Below are positions 39,449-48,264 of a stretch of 64,000 nt of DNA, piece after piece. The notes beneath the pieces were generated by a model. It saw only the letters and a list, made by a program, of their open reading frames with translations, was not told the DNA's origin and searched no databases. Origin of the DNA: Halomonas organivorans (lineage in GTDB: Bacteria > Pseudomonadota > Gammaproteobacteria > Pseudomonadales > Halomonadaceae); NCBI RefSeq assembly GCF_014192055.1, contig NZ_JACHXM010000009.1, positions 1 through 64,000 of the forward strand, read 5' to 3'. The translations under genes were made by a program, and so were the position numbers. Every line of letters begins with the position of its first letter. The stretch's first letter is position 1.

Positions 39449-40363
39449 ATGGAAGGCGTAGTGGGGGCCCTCGGTCCCCTGTTCCTGCTGATCCTGCTGG
39501 GCGCGATCCTGGGCCGAGGTCCCTGGCCGGGCGGCGACTTCTGGCCGCGCCTCGAGGGGCTGATCTACTACCTGCTGTTTCCCGCCATGCTCCTGGCCAC
39601 CCTGGCCGAAGCCGACATTCAAGCCGTGCCGGTCGCGCGACTCGCCCTCGCGCTGCTCGGCGCCATGCTGGTGCTGGGCGCCGGACTCTGGGCGCTGCGC
39701 CGTCGCCTGGGCCTGGACACGCCGGCCTTCACCTCGGTGTTCCAGGGCGCCCTGAGATTCAACACCTATGTCGGGGTAGCTGGCGCCGCCGCCCTGCATG
39801 GCCCGACCGGCGCCACCGTGGCGGCGGTGGCCGTCGCCCTGATGGTACCGGTCGTCAACGTGCTGTGCGTGCTGACGTTCCTGGCCGCCGGCACCCTCGG
39901 CGCGGGCGGCGTGGGGAAAAGCCTCGCCGCGCTGGCTCGCAATCCGCTGATTCTGGCCTGCCTGGCCGGAATCGCCCTCAACCTCTCCGGCCTCGGCCTG
40001 CCCGGTTGGAGTCGCGAAGCGGTGGGCCTGCTCGGCCGAGCGGCCCTGCCGCTGGGCCTGGTGGCGGTGGGCGTCGCGCTGCGTCCGCAGGCCCTGCTGC
40101 GCCGCGATGCAGGCGTCTGGGCGGCCAACCTGATCAAGCTGGCCGTGTTGCCGGCGCTGGTGCTGAGCATCGCACTGCTGCTCGGCCTGGACCCGATCAG
40201 CCGCGACGTGGCGCTGCTTTTCGCCGCCCTGCCCACTGCAACATCGGCTTATATCCTGGCGCGCCAGCTGGGCGGCGATGCCGAACTGATGGCCGCCCTG
40301 ATCACCGGCCAGACGCTGTTCGCCATGCTCAGCCTACCCCTGTGGCTGCGCCTGGCCGCCTAA
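39449..40363 (+). CDS. AEC-family transporter
   Basis: A 304-residue inner-membrane carrier of the auxin-efflux-carrier/malonate-type family, with ten helices in two five-helix halves. The start LGPLFLLILLGAILGR and the loop NTYVGVAGAAALHG are family-like. Substrate unknown; related proteins move malate or other organic acids. GAGGAGGAA precedes the ATG. Its stop is 26 bp before the -35 of the downstream sRNA. Confidence 0.85.
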   Translation: MEGVVGALGPLFLLILLGAILGRGPWPGGDFWPRLEGLIYYLLFPAMLLATLAEADIQAVPVARLALALLGAMLVLGAGLWALRRRLGLDTPAFTSVFQGALRFNTYVGVAGAAALHGPTGATVAAVAVALMVPVVNVLCVLTFLAAGTLGAGGVGKSLAALARNPLILACLAGIALNLSGLGLPGWSREAVGLLGRAALPLGLVAVGVALRPQALLRRDAGVWAANLIKLAVLPALVLSIALLLGLDPISRDVALLFAALPTATSAYILARQLGGDAELMAALITGQTLFAMLSLPLWLRLAA

Positions 40364-40376
40364 CTAAATAAAAAAC

Positions 40377-40418
40377 ATTCTCGTTTTCATTGACAGTCCA
40401 GCGCCGCCTGTCTTACCT
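40377..40418 (+). promoter_or_regulatory. promoter of sRNA copy 1 with Fur-box-like overlap
   Basis: TTGACA at 40390-40395 and TTACCT at 40413-40418 are 17 bp apart. An 18-bp element, ATTCTCGTTTTCATTGAC, runs 40377-40394 into the -35; read on the other strand it holds GAGAAT-type half sites typical of Fur boxes. The same element recurs at the same offset before copy 2 with two changes. Fur control is inferred. Confidence 0.75.
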
Positions 40419-40425
40419 TGAGGCC

Positions 40426-40536
40426 ATGGCGCGGATGAGGCGCCATGGCCCGCGGGAGCCGACCCAGTCTCCCGCGGGGATTCTCCTCCTCATTGCTAGT
40501 CACGGTCTCTTGCCGCCCCACCCGGGGCGGCTTTTT
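40426..40536 (+). ncRNA. putative PrrF/RyhB-like regulatory small RNA, copy 1
   Basis: A predicted transcript of about 111 nt begins 8 nt after the -10 box. In order it has a 5' hairpin (ATGGCGC/GCGCCAT), a 10-bp middle hairpin (CCCGCGGGAG/CTCCCGCGGG, 40449-40478), an unpaired pyrimidine-rich core (40481-40511) containing CTCCTCCTCATTGCTAGTCA, and a terminator (GCCGCCCC/GGGGCGGC plus five T, 40512-40536). The core is identical in copy 2 while the middle stem has changed on both arms, which argues for selection on structure. CTCCTCCT can pair with Shine-Dalgarno sequences. There is no plausible peptide. Confidence 0.8.
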
Positions 40537-40583
40537 CGTTACGGGAAAGCCGTTGCGGGAACGCCACGACACAAACAAAAAGA

Positions 40584-40625
40584 ATTCTCGTTTGTATTGA
40601 CCAATAAGGTGAGAATGATTTACCT
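40584..40625 (+). promoter_or_regulatory. promoter of sRNA copy 2 with Fur box
   Basis: TTGACC (40597-40602) and TTACCT (40620-40625) are 17 bp apart. TGAGAATGATTTAC at 40610-40623 covers the -10 and closely fits the Fur consensus TGATAATnATTATCA; the ATTCTCGTTT element at 40584 covers the -35. Two Fur-like sites on the promoter would give tight iron repression. Confidence 0.78.
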
Positions 40626-40632
40626 TACCAAC

Positions 40633-40746
40633 ATGGCGTTGATGAGGCGCCATCCCGGACGAGGCCCCGCCAGTGCCTCGCGCCGGTTTCTCCTCCTCAT
40701 TGCTAGTCACGGTCTCTTGCCGCCCCGCCCAGGGCGGCTTTCTTTT
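40633..40746 (+). ncRNA. putative PrrF/RyhB-like regulatory small RNA, copy 2
   Basis: A second transcript of about 114 nt, exactly 207 bp downstream of copy 1 for every element. It has a 5' hairpin (ATGGCG/CGCCAT, 40633-40653), a diverged middle hairpin (CCGG and GAGGC arms with an interior bulge, 40655-40686), the identical 39-nt block at 40688-40726, and a terminator (GCCGCCC/GGGCGGC then TTTCTTTT). Two near-copies in tandem with separate promoters resemble prrF1-prrF2 of pseudomonads in layout. Identity to known Rfam families was not tested. Confidence 0.8.
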
Positions 40747-40770
40747 GCGATACCCTCAGGGAAGTGCCTC

Positions 40771-40795
40771 GGCCGCCGTCATGGCGGCCTTTTTT
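40771..40795 (+). terminator. second intrinsic terminator after the sRNA pair
   Basis: A 7-bp stem GGCCGCC/GGCGGCC with a 5-nt loop and six T follows 25 bp after the sRNA 2 terminator and abuts the end of the convergent LysR gene. It would stop read-through from the small RNAs into antisense of lysR. Confidence 0.8.
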
Positions 40796-40797
40796 CT

Positions 40798-41682
40798 TCA
40801 CTCGCGCTGCCCCAGCCGCGCCTTGATCAGCGTGCCCAGAGCCTCCACGGCCGGCCACGAGGCCGCGGTCACCCGGCGTCCATAGTGCAGCTCGGCCTGA
40901 CAGCCGGGCAGCGGCGACAGTCCATCGGCCTCGCCGAGTTCCCGCATGGCCGGCGTCAGCCGATCACGCTCGAGAATGCTCACCGCCAGGCCGGCCTCCA
41001 CGGCGGTTTCTACCGCGTGAATGCTGGTGCTGGTGAACACCGCGTGCCAGGACCGCCCACTGCCGTCCAGGGCTTCGATGCCCAGTTGACGGTAGGGGCA
41101 GTCCACCGGGTGCAGCGCCAGCGGCAGCGGGGCATCCGGCGCCAGCGCCAGTTCACGAGCACCGGCCCATACCGGCATGGTCCGCCACAGCGGCTCACCC
41201 CCGGACAGCCGATGGGGGCGATCCAGGGCCACGATCAGCGACAGTTCGCCGCGCTCCAGGCGCCTCGCCAGCTCCCCGCTGGTGGCGGTCACCGCCTCCA
41301 GCACCACATCGGGGTGCTGGGCGAGGAAATCCGGCAGCAGGCGTCCCACCAGTCGGCTGGCATAGTCCTCCGGCATGCCGAAGCGTACCCGCCCCGTCAG
41401 GCCACGACCGCTGACCCTTGCCACCAGGCCATCGTGATGACGCAGCAGCTCCCGGGCCTCGCCGAGCAGGGTCTCGCCGCTGGCGGTCAGCGTCATGCCA
41501 CGGGCGCCACGCACCAGCAGCCGGCTCTCCAGACGCGCCTCGAGGCGCTTGATCTGCATGCTCAAGGCACTGACGGTGCGATGACGCTCCGCCGCCGCGG
41601 CGGCCAACGATCCCAGGCGAGCCACCGCCACGAAGCTGCGCAGGGCCTCCAGATCCAGGGCCTGTGGTGAGACTTCAGCCAT
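40798..41682 (-). CDS. LysR-family transcriptional regulator
   Basis: A 294-residue regulator with an N-terminal winged helix-turn-helix (residues about 8-66, LRSFVAVARLGSLAAAAAERHRT) and a periplasmic-binding-like effector domain. It is divergent from the EamA exporter by 90 bp, and such LysR/EamA pairs usually act together: the regulator controls the exporter. The intergenic region contains an AT-rich patch (41690-41715). Effector unknown. Confidence 0.9.
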   Translation of the reverse strand: MAEVSPQALDLEALRSFVAVARLGSLAAAAAERHRTVSALSMQIKRLEARLESRLLVRGARGMTLTASGETLLGEARELLRHHDGLVARVSGRGLTGRVRFGMPEDYASRLVGRLLPDFLAQHPDVVLEAVTATSGELARRLERGELSLIVALDRPHRLSGGEPLWRTMPVWAGARELALAPDAPLPLALHPVDCPYRQLGIEALDGSGRSWHAVFTSTSIHAVETAVEAGLAVSILERDRLTPAMRELGEADGLSPLPGCQAELHYGRRVTAASWPAVEALGTLIKARLGQRE

Positions 41683-41772
41683 ATTGAACTCTCGATAAAA
41701 AAAGTTTCGATTCTCTGAAGACGTTATCCGGTCCAGACTCGCTTCCGCAAGCTCGAAGGAGGAGGCAACCCC

Positions 41773-42810
41773 ATGCTGGCGATACCACAGATTCGACTCC
41801 CGCGGTTTCGGCAGCCTCGACAGCTGGCCGTCCTCGGCGTCGCGCTGGGCTTCGTGGTGTGCTGGAGCAGCGGCTTCGTGGGCAGCCGGCTGGCCCTGGC
41901 GGTGGACACCCCCACGCTGTCGCTGTATGCCTGGCGCTTTGCCCTGGCCACCCTGCTGGCCGGCGCGTGGGCCCTGGCCTCGGCCGGCCGACGGAACAGG
42001 GGGGCCTGGCGCCCGAGCGCCCTGGGCTTCGAAGCACTGGTCGGCAGCCTCACGGTAGGCGGCTACCTGCTGGCCATGTTACTGGCGATAGAGAGCGGGG
42101 TAAGCGCCGGAGTGGCAGCGCTGATCGGCGCCCTGCAGCCGCTGGCGGCAACACTGCTGGCCGGCGGTCTGCTCGGTGAGCGTCCTCGGCCGGTGCAGTG
42201 GCTGGGGCTGGCCGCGGCGACCCTGGGAGCGGGACTGAGCGTGGCGGATGACCTGCAAGGGCTCGGCGGCGCAGCGCTCTGGGCCTACGGGTTGCCGCTG
42301 CTGGCGGTGGCCGCGGTCAGCCTGGGCAGCGTATTGAGCGCCGGGCGACCGGCAAGCCTGCCCATGTCGGTGCGACTGACCGCCCAACTGGCGGCGGCCA
42401 CCGCGGTCTTCGGAGTGGCGGCCCTGTGGCGCGGCGACGGGTTGCCGGCCCCGCGGCCATCCGTGGAGACGCTCACCGTGCTGGCCTGGTTGATCGTGCT
42501 CGCCACCTTCGGCGGCTACGGCTTCTTCAACGCCAGCCTGCAGCGCTTCGGGGTGAGCCAGAGTGCGGCCCTGGTCGCCCTGACCCCGGCCGCGACACTC
42601 GCCGCCACGGCCCTGATGTTCAGCGAGTGGCCGGGGGCTATGGGTATCATGGGCATGGCCATGGGCCTGCTCGGAGCGGGAGTGGCCCTGGCGAGCGGCC
42701 GCCGGCACGGCCGGGGTGCCGGCGGCCATGCCGCTACCGCCAGTCCGACGGTGCGGCGCAAGCCGCGGCGCGTGGTCAGGCCGAGCGCCCCGACGACACG
42801 CCGGGGCTGA
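41773..42810 (+). CDS. EamA/DMT-family exporter
   Basis: A 345-residue inner-membrane protein with ten helices in two EamA repeats: CWSSGFVGSRLALAVDTPTLSLYAWRFALA starts the first, and SLQRFGVSQSAALVALTPAATLAATALMFSEWPG closes the second. The family exports amino acids and other metabolites. GGAGGAGG precedes the ATG. A basic C-terminal tail (about 35 residues) is not conserved. Probably controlled by the divergent LysR gene. Confidence 0.9.
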   Translation: MLAIPQIRLPRFRQPRQLAVLGVALGFVVCWSSGFVGSRLALAVDTPTLSLYAWRFALATLLAGAWALASAGRRNRGAWRPSALGFEALVGSLTVGGYLLAMLLAIESGVSAGVAALIGALQPLAATLLAGGLLGERPRPVQWLGLAAATLGAGLSVADDLQGLGGAALWAYGLPLLAVAAVSLGSVLSAGRPASLPMSVRLTAQLAAATAVFGVAALWRGDGLPAPRPSVETLTVLAWLIVLATFGGYGFFNASLQRFGVSQSAALVALTPAATLAATALMFSEWPGAMGIMGMAMGLLGAGVALASGRRHGRGAGGHAATASPTVRRKPRRVVRPSAPTTRRG

Positions 42811-42826
42811 ACGCCGGTCGGGAAGG

Positions 42827-43573
42827 TCAGTCGACGCGACGGAAGATCAGGTCCCACACGCCGTGGCCAAGCTTCTCGCCGCGCTTCTCGAACTTGGTCA
42901 ACGGGCGAAATTCGGGACGCGGCACGTAGGGCGCAGTGTCGGCCGCGGCGGTGTTCTCGTAACCCGGGGCCTCGGCCATCACCTCGGCCATCCACTCGGC
43001 GTAGGCCTCCCAGTCGGTGGCCATGTGCAGCGTGCCGCCGGGCGCGAGACGAGTACGCACCAGTTCAACGAAGGCCGGCTGGACGATGCGCCGCTTGTGG
43101 TGCTTCTTCTTCGGCCAGGGATCGGGGAAGAACAGCTGCAGGGTCGCGAGACTGCCCGCCGGCAGGCACTGCTCGAGCACCGCCAGGGCATCCTCACGAT
43201 AGACCCGCAGATTGGTCAGGCCACGCTTGTCGGCCTCGTCGAGCAGCTTGCCGACCCCGGGGGTATGCACCTCGATGCCGATGAAGTCGGTTTCCGGATG
43301 GGTCTCGGCCTGCTCGATCAGCGAGGCGCCCATGCCGAAGCCGATCTCCACCACTACCGGCGCACGGCGCCCGAACAGTGCCTCAAGGTCCTGGCGGCCG
43401 TCGGCGAGCGTCAATCCCAGCCGCGGCCAGACCTCCTCGAGGCCGCGGGTCTGGGCAGCGGTCATGCGCCCGGCACGCAGCACGTAGCTCTTGATGCCAC
43501 GGCGATGCAGCGGCGCGTCGGGGCTCTCGGGACCGGTGGTCGAGGAGGTGTCGGGGCTCTGTTCGTCGTTCAT
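42827..43573 (-). CDS. trmB: tRNA (guanine-N7-)-methyltransferase
   Basis: A 248-residue Rossmann-fold methyltransferase that makes m7G46 in tRNA with S-adenosylmethionine. The SAM loop is [11 protein letters not shown] near residue 70, and the catalytic region [18 protein letters not shown] near residue 150 is diagnostic, with [10 protein letters not shown] further on. The N-terminal 25 residues are a disordered extension. It is followed upstream by thiG on the same strand with a 48-bp gap, a conserved neighbourhood. Confidence 0.97.
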   Translation of the reverse strand: MNDEQSPDTSSTTGPESPDAPLHRRGIKSYVLRAGRMTAAQTRGLEEVWPRLGLTLADGRQDLEALFGRRAPVVVEIGFGMGASLIEQAETHPETDFIGIEVHTPGVGKLLDEADKRGLTNLRVYREDALAVLEQCLPAGSLATLQLFFPDPWPKKKHHKRRIVQPAFVELVRTRLAPGGTLHMATDWEAYAEWMAEVMAEAPGYENTAAADTAPYVPRPEFRPLTKFEKRGEKLGHGVWDLIFRRVD

Positions 43574-43621
43574 GCGCGGCGTCGAAACTCGTGAAGGTCG
43601 AAACTCAGGAAGAAAGAGGGA

Positions 43622-44419
43622 TCAGGCGTTGATGCGCCCGGCCAGCGGCGAGGACGGCTCGGCCCCCTGGCGGCGCGGCATGCGCCCGGCAAGGAAGGCC
43701 TCGCGACCGGCCTGGACGGCTTGCTTCATGGCCCCGGCCATCAGCACCGGCTGGCGGGCATGGGCGATGGCCGAGTTCATCAGCACGCCGTCACAGCCCA
43801 GCTCCATGGCCAGGGCGGCCTCGGAAGCGGTCCCGATACCGGCGTCCACCAGCACCGGCACGCCGGCCTGCTCGATGATCAGGCGGATGTTGTGCGGGTT
43901 CTGGATGCCATGGCCGGAGCCGATCAGCGAGCCCAGCGGCATCACCGCACAGCAGCCGATGCGCTCCAGCTCACGCGCCACGATGGGGTCATCGCTGGTG
44001 TAGACCATGACGTCGAAGCCGTCCTCGACCAGGGTCTCGGCGGCGGCCAGGGTCTCCACGACGTTGGGATAGAGGGTGGTGTCGTCGCCCAGCACCTCCA
44101 GCTTGACCAGGTTGTGGCCATCGAGCAGCTCGCGGGCCAGCCGGCAGGTGCGCACCGCATCCTGGGCCGTGTAGCAGCCGGCGGTGTTGGGCAGCAGGGT
44201 GTAGCGATCCGGCGAGACCACGTCGAGCAGGTTGGGCGCCGAGGCGTCCTGCCCCAGGTTGGTGCGCCGTACGGCGAAGGTCACCACCTCGGCTCCGCTG
44301 GCGGCGATGGCCTCACCGGTCTCGTCGAAGTCGCGGTACTTGCCGGTCCCCACCAGCAGGCGCGAGGCGAATTCGCGGCCGGCGACGCGCAGCGGCGCAT
44401 CCTGGAAGAAGTCGGTCAT
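43622..44419 (-). CDS. thiG: thiazole synthase ThiG
   Basis: A 265-residue TIM-barrel enzyme that builds the thiazole phosphate of thiamine from deoxyxylulose phosphate, dehydroglycine and the ThiS thiocarboxylate. The Schiff-base lysine is in [10 protein letters not shown] near residue 107; [27 protein letters not shown] is the late phosphate region. AGGAG lies 9 nt before the ATG at 44419. thiS is 40 bp upstream on the same strand. Confidence 0.96.
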   Translation of the reverse strand: MTDFFQDAPLRVAGREFASRLLVGTGKYRDFDETGEAIAASGAEVVTFAVRRTNLGQDASAPNLLDVVSPDRYTLLPNTAGCYTAQDAVRTCRLARELLDGHNLVKLEVLGDDTTLYPNVVETLAAAETLVEDGFDVMVYTSDDPIVARELERIGCCAVMPLGSLIGSGHGIQNPHNIRLIIEQAGVPVLVDAGIGTASEAALAMELGCDGVLMNSAIAHARQPVLMAGAMKQAVQAGREAFLAGRMPRRQGAEPSSPLAGRINA

Positions 44420-44459
44420 CTTGTTGTGCTCCTGTGCAAGGGTCTCGGCGGCCGGCGGT

Positions 44460-44660
44460 TCAGCCGCCACCGATGGCATGGACGATTTCCACCCGATCAC
44501 CGTCGGCCAGGCGCGTCTCGCCGTGGGCGCTCCTGGGGACGATCTCCTCGTTGACCTCCACGGCAATGCGCCGTCCGGCCAGGCCGAGAGTCTCGACCAG
44601 TTGGGCCACGGAGGCCTCGGCCTCCAGGTGGCGAGACTCGCCATTGAGCTGGATCTGCAT
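44460..44660 (-). CDS. thiS: sulfur carrier protein ThiS
   Basis: A 66-residue ubiquitin-fold protein ending in the required GlyGly tail (AIGGG). The C-terminal glycine is adenylated and thiocarboxylated to donate sulfur to ThiG. It ends with one extra glycine compared with the usual GG. It lies immediately upstream of thiG. Confidence 0.93.
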   Translation of the reverse strand: MQIQLNGESRHLEAEASVAQLVETLGLAGRRIAVEVNEEIVPRSAHGETRLADGDRVEIVHAIGGG

Positions 44661-44755
44661 GGCATCCTCCAGGGCTGCGATTTCGCGGGCCCATATTGTA
44701 GCGCCTCGAGGCCCGCCCGGGTACGGTAAGCGCGTGAGACAACCGGAGAGACGCG

Positions 44756-45148
44756 ATGCGGGATCGAGGCTGGTGGCTGGTGGTGGCGCTTTGCGGCGCC
44801 CTGATGGTGATGGCCGGGGCCTTCGGCGCCCACGCCTTGAACGGAACGCTGTCCGCGCGGCTGATGGCGGTCTACGAAACCGCAGTGCGCTACCAGGCCT
44901 GGCATACGCTGGCGATGCTCGGCGTGCTCGCCTGGCGCGCCGCCCGGCCGCTGCCCGGCCAGCGCCTGACGCTGGGCCTGTGGCTAGCCGGCATGGGGCT
45001 GTTTTCAGGATCGCTGTATGCCCTGGCGATCACCGGCGTGAAGGTGCTGGGGGCGATCACGCCGCTCGGCGGCGGGCTACTGATCGCTGGCTGGCTGGTA
45101 CTGGCCGCCACGGCCTGGCGCCGTCAATCAGCGTCCGGCAACACATAG
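44756..45148 (+). CDS. DUF423 membrane protein
   Basis: A 130-residue inner-membrane protein with four helices. The GAFGAHAL motif near residue 25 and [11 protein letters not shown] identify the DUF423 family, whose role is unknown. GGAGAG precedes the ATG by about 5 nt. The 3' end overlaps the convergent thioesterase gene by 25 bp. Confidence 0.9.
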   Translation: MRDRGWWLVVALCGALMVMAGAFGAHALNGTLSARLMAVYETAVRYQAWHTLAMLGVLAWRAARPLPGQRLTLGLWLAGMGLFSGSLYALAITGVKVLGAITPLGGGLLIAGWLVLAATAWRRQSASGNT

Positions 45149-45537
45149 GTGGCCGTGACCAGCGCCACCGGCTCCTCCTCACCGTCGGAGAAAAGCTGCA
45201 CTTCGCCCACCGCCAGCCGCCGCCCCAGCTTCAGCAATCGGGCATTGGCAATGAGGTCACGATCGCCCCGCGGGCGGCGCAGGAAGCGGCAGTGCAGGTC
45301 GCTGGTAACCGCCATCGGCTCGGGGCCGATCTGGGCCAGTATCGCCACATAGAGGCAAACGTCCGCGAGCCCCATCAGGGTCGGCCCGGAGACGCTGGCC
45401 CCGGGGCGCAAGTGCTCGTCCTCGATGGCCAGGCTCATGGTGGCGCGGCAGTCGCCGACGCCCTCGATGGTGCCGGCACGCTGGGGAAACACCTCGTCGA
45501 GGAATTCCTCGATGGCGGCGGCGGTCATCACGGTCAT
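45124..45537 (-). CDS. hotdog-fold thioesterase (PaaI-like)
   Basis: A 137-residue hotdog protein. ASVSGPTLMGLADVCLYVAIL carries the helix with the catalytic aspartate-like position, and DLHCRFLRRP matches the PaaI-type strand. Such enzymes hydrolyse acyl-CoA. The start at 45537 was chosen because AGGGAG is 7 nt upstream; the open frame continues into a heptamer array that would encode repeats, which is considered artefactual. The promoter region therefore borders that array. Confidence 0.87.
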   Translation of the reverse strand: MTVMTAAAIEEFLDEVFPQRAGTIEGVGDCRATMSLAIEDEHLRPGASVSGPTLMGLADVCLYVAILAQIGPEPMAVTSDLHCRFLRRPRGDRDLIANARLLKLGRRLAVGEVQLFSDGEEEPVALVTATYVLPDAD

Positions 45538-45603
45538 GGGCGCACTCCCTGCGGCGAATAGGGCTGGCCCCAAGATAGCCCAGCCCGACGGTCGCGCACA
45601 GTG

Positions 45604-45680
45604 GCCACGAGCCACGAGCCACGAGCCACGAGCCACGAGCCACGAGCCACGAGCCATGAGCCATGAGCCATGAGCCACGA
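45604..45680. repeat. heptanucleotide array, GCCACGA/GCCATGA x11
   Basis: Eleven tandem 7-bp units (seven GCCACGA, three GCCATGA, one GCCACGA) fill 77 bp, starting 66 bp upstream of the thioesterase start codon. The unit is a rotation of AGCCACG. As seven is not a multiple of three, copy-number change would alter spacing, not a reading frame in use. Confidence 0.95.
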
Positions 45681-45747
45681 GCACCACTCTAAGCCCCTAC
45701 CCCGGGTTCACAACCCGAGCCCGAAGCCCGAGGCCAGAAGCCGGCAA

Positions 45748-45845
45748 CCCGCAGCCCGAGGCCCGCAGCCCGAGGCCCGCAGCCCGCAGCCCGCAGCCCG
45801 CAGCCCGCAGCCCGCAGCCCGCAGCCCGCAGCCCGCAGCCCGCAG
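45748..45845. repeat. heptanucleotide array, CCCGCAG x14
   Basis: Fourteen tandem 7-bp units (twelve CCCGCAG and two CCCGAGG, near the left end) span 98 bp and end 4 bp from the glcB stop codon. The unit is a rotation of AGCCCGC. Between this and the preceding array, 45681-45747 has further imperfect AGCCCGA-type units. Confidence 0.95.
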
Positions 45846-45849
45846 CCGA

Positions 45850-48024
45850 TTATCCCGCCTTGTGCACGGCCCGCCAGTGATGCAGCAGCGGCTCGGTGTA
45901 GCCGGAGGGCTGCTCGAGGCCCTTGAAGATCAGGTCCGAGGCGGCCTGGAAGGCATTCGAGGCAGCGAAGTCGGCACTTATCGGCCGATAGGCCGGGTCG
46001 CCGGCGTTCTGGTCGTCGACCACCTTGGCCATGCGCTCCAGGGTCGCCCGCACGCGATCGGCATCCACCACGCCATGATGCAGCCAGTTGGCCACGTGCT
46101 GGCTGGAGATGCGCAGGGTGGCGCGGTCTTCCATCAGGCCCACATCGTGGATGTCCGGCACCTTGGAGCAGCCCACGCCGTGCTCGACCCAACGCACCAC
46201 GTAACCGAGGATGCCCTGGCAATTGTTGTCCAGCTCCTGCTGGATTTCCTCGTCGCTCCAGGTCGGGGACTCGGCCACCGGCACGCTGAGCAGGTCGTCC
46301 AGAAGGTCCGGTTCACCCTGGGTCTCCAGCTCGCGCTGCACGTCGGTCACGCTGACCTGGTGGTAGTGCAGGGCATGCAGGGTCGCGGCGGTCGGCGACG
46401 GCACCCAGGCGGTGTTGGCGCCGGCCTTCGGATGGCCGATCTTCTGCTCGAGCATGGCCGCCATCAGGTCCGGCATGGCCCACATGCCCTTGCCGATCTG
46501 GGCGTGGCCCCGCAGCCCGCAGGCCAGGCCGGTCTGGACATTGTTGCGCTCGTAGGCGCCGATCCAGGCGGTGTGCTTCATGTCACCCTTGCGCACCATG
46601 GGGCCGGCCTGCATGGCGGTGTGCATCTCGTCGCCGGTGCGGTCGAGGAAGCCGGTGTTGATGAACACCACCCGCGAGGTGGCCTCGTTGATGCAGGCCT
46701 TGAGATTGGCGGAGGTGCGGCGCTCCTCGTCCATGATGCCCATCTTGAGGGTATCGCGCTCGAGGCCCAGCAGGTCCTCGATGCGTCCGAACAGTTCGTT
46801 GGCGAAGGCCACTTCCGCCGGGCCGTGCATCTTGGGCTTGACGATGTACACCGAGCCCTCGCGGGAGTTGCGTGCCTCGCCGGCGCCCTTCTGCAGATCG
46901 CGGAGAGCGATCAGGCTGGTGACGATGCCGTCGAGAATGCCTTCCGGCAGCTCGTTGCCCTCGGCATCCAGCACCGCCGGGGTGGTCATCAAGTGGCCGA
47001 CGTTGCGCACGAACAGCAGCGAGCGCCCGGGCAGCGTGATCTCGCCGCCGTCCGGCGTGGTCCAGGAGCGATCCGCCGCCAGCCTGCGGGTGAAGCTCTT
47101 GCCGCCCTTTTCGATCTGCTCCTCGAGGTCGCCCTTCATCAGGCCCAGCCAGTTGGCGTAGACGCCGACCTTGTCCTCGGCATCCACCGCTGCCACGGAG
47201 TCCTCGCAATCCATGATCGAGGTCAGCGCGGCCTCGACGATCACGTCCTTGACCCCGGCCGGGTCGGTCTTGCCGATCGGGTGGCCGGCGTCGACCTGGA
47301 TCTCCAGGTGCAGGTCGTGGTTGACCAGCAGCACCGAAGAGGGGGCCGCGGCGTCGCCCAGGTAGCCGACCAGCTTGCCCGGTTCCTTGAGGCCGGTTTC
47401 ACGCCCGCCTTCCAGGGTCACCACCAGATGGCCGTCACGCAGCGCATACTTGACCGCCTCGCGATGGGAGCCGGTGGCGAGCGGTGCGGCACGATCGAGC
47501 ACGCCCCGGGCGTAGGCGATGACTTTCTCGGCGCGCTTGGGATTGAAGCTGTCGCCCTTCTCTGCGCCGTCTTCCTCGGCGATGGCGTCGGTGCCATAGA
47601 GGGCATCGTAGAGGCTGCCCCAGCGAGCATTGGCGGCATTCAGTGCATAGCGGGCGTTGTTCACCGGCACCACCAGCTGCGGACCGGCCTGGACGGCGAT
47701 CTCGCGATCGACGTTGACGGTAGTGACGGCTACCTCGGCGGGCACCGGCTGCAGGTAGCCGATACGCTCGAGGAAGCCGCGATAGGCCGCCATGTCGCGC
47801 ACCGGTCCGCTGTTTTCGCGATGCCAGCCGTCGAGCTCGGCCTGCAGGCGATCGCGCTCGGCGAGCAGTTCGCGGTTCTTCGGTGTCAGATCATGAAAGA
47901 GGGCGTCGACGCCGGCCCAGAAGGCCTCGGGGTCGATGCCGGAACCCGGCAGGGCCTGCTCATTGATGAACCGGTCCAGCTCGGCGGCCACCTGCAGGCG
48001 GTGGCGGGTGATGCGTTGGGTCAT
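45850..48024 (-). CDS. glcB: malate synthase G
   Basis: A 724-residue enzyme that condenses glyoxylate and acetyl-CoA to malate in the glyoxylate pathway. It has the G-isoform length, [18 protein letters not shown] with the metal/active-site acids, [14 protein letters not shown] near residue 450 and [20 protein letters not shown] lies 9 nt before the ATG at 48024; a longer upstream frame is not supported. The stop sits beside a heptamer array in place of a recognisable terminator. Confidence 0.96.
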   Translation of the reverse strand: MTQRITRHRLQVAAELDRFINEQALPGSGIDPEAFWAGVDALFHDLTPKNRELLAERDRLQAELDGWHRENSGPVRDMAAYRGFLERIGYLQPVPAEVAVTTVNVDREIAVQAGPQLVVPVNNARYALNAANARWGSLYDALYGTDAIAEEDGAEKGDSFNPKRAEKVIAYARGVLDRAAPLATGSHREAVKYALRDGHLVVTLEGGRETGLKEPGKLVGYLGDAAAPSSVLLVNHDLHLEIQVDAGHPIGKTDPAGVKDVIVEAALTSIMDCEDSVAAVDAEDKVGVYANWLGLMKGDLEEQIEKGGKSFTRRLAADRSWTTPDGGEITLPGRSLLFVRNVGHLMTTPAVLDAEGNELPEGILDGIVTSLIALRDLQKGAGEARNSREGSVYIVKPKMHGPAEVAFANELFGRIEDLLGLERDTLKMGIMDEERRTSANLKACINEATSRVVFINTGFLDRTGDEMHTAMQAGPMVRKGDMKHTAWIGAYERNNVQTGLACGLRGHAQIGKGMWAMPDLMAAMLEQKIGHPKAGANTAWVPSPTAATLHALHYHQVSVTDVQRELETQGEPDLLDDLLSVPVAESPTWSDEEIQQELDNNCQGILGYVVRWVEHGVGCSKVPDIHDVGLMEDRATLRISSQHVANWLHHGVVDADRVRATLERMAKVVDDQNAGDPAYRPISADFAASNAFQAASDLIFKGLEQPSGYTEPLLHHWRAVHKAG

Positions 48025-48264
48025 GGGTCGTTCTCCTATGCGGGGCGTTTCGGCGCTCCCCTGGCGCCGAACAGCCGGACAGGGAAAGGTGACTGCGTGA
48101 TGACAATTTTGTGGAAAATACTTCCACATGTAAACCCAAAGCCTGCGAACCACCCCGCAGACTAGACCAATAGACGAGACCCCGGCGTTGGATGAGCGGC
48201 TCGTCATCACGCTGGCGACCGCCCTGACGGAACGCTAGCATGGGCAGGCATTGCGGAGGATCCA

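Noticed and set aside
40747..40797. Third copy of the sRNA after copy 2
   Set aside because: Only a terminator hairpin is present; no promoter or core repeat was found.
45538..45687. Longer thioesterase reading through the heptamer array
   Set aside because: The extra residues are only the translated repeat, and AGGGAG lies at correct spacing before the ATG at 45537.
45604..45845. Possible CRISPR array or repeat-rich protein in the heptamer tracts
   Set aside because: Units are 7 bp with no spacers, and no cas genes are nearby; the encoded repeats change frame every unit and lack a ribosome site.
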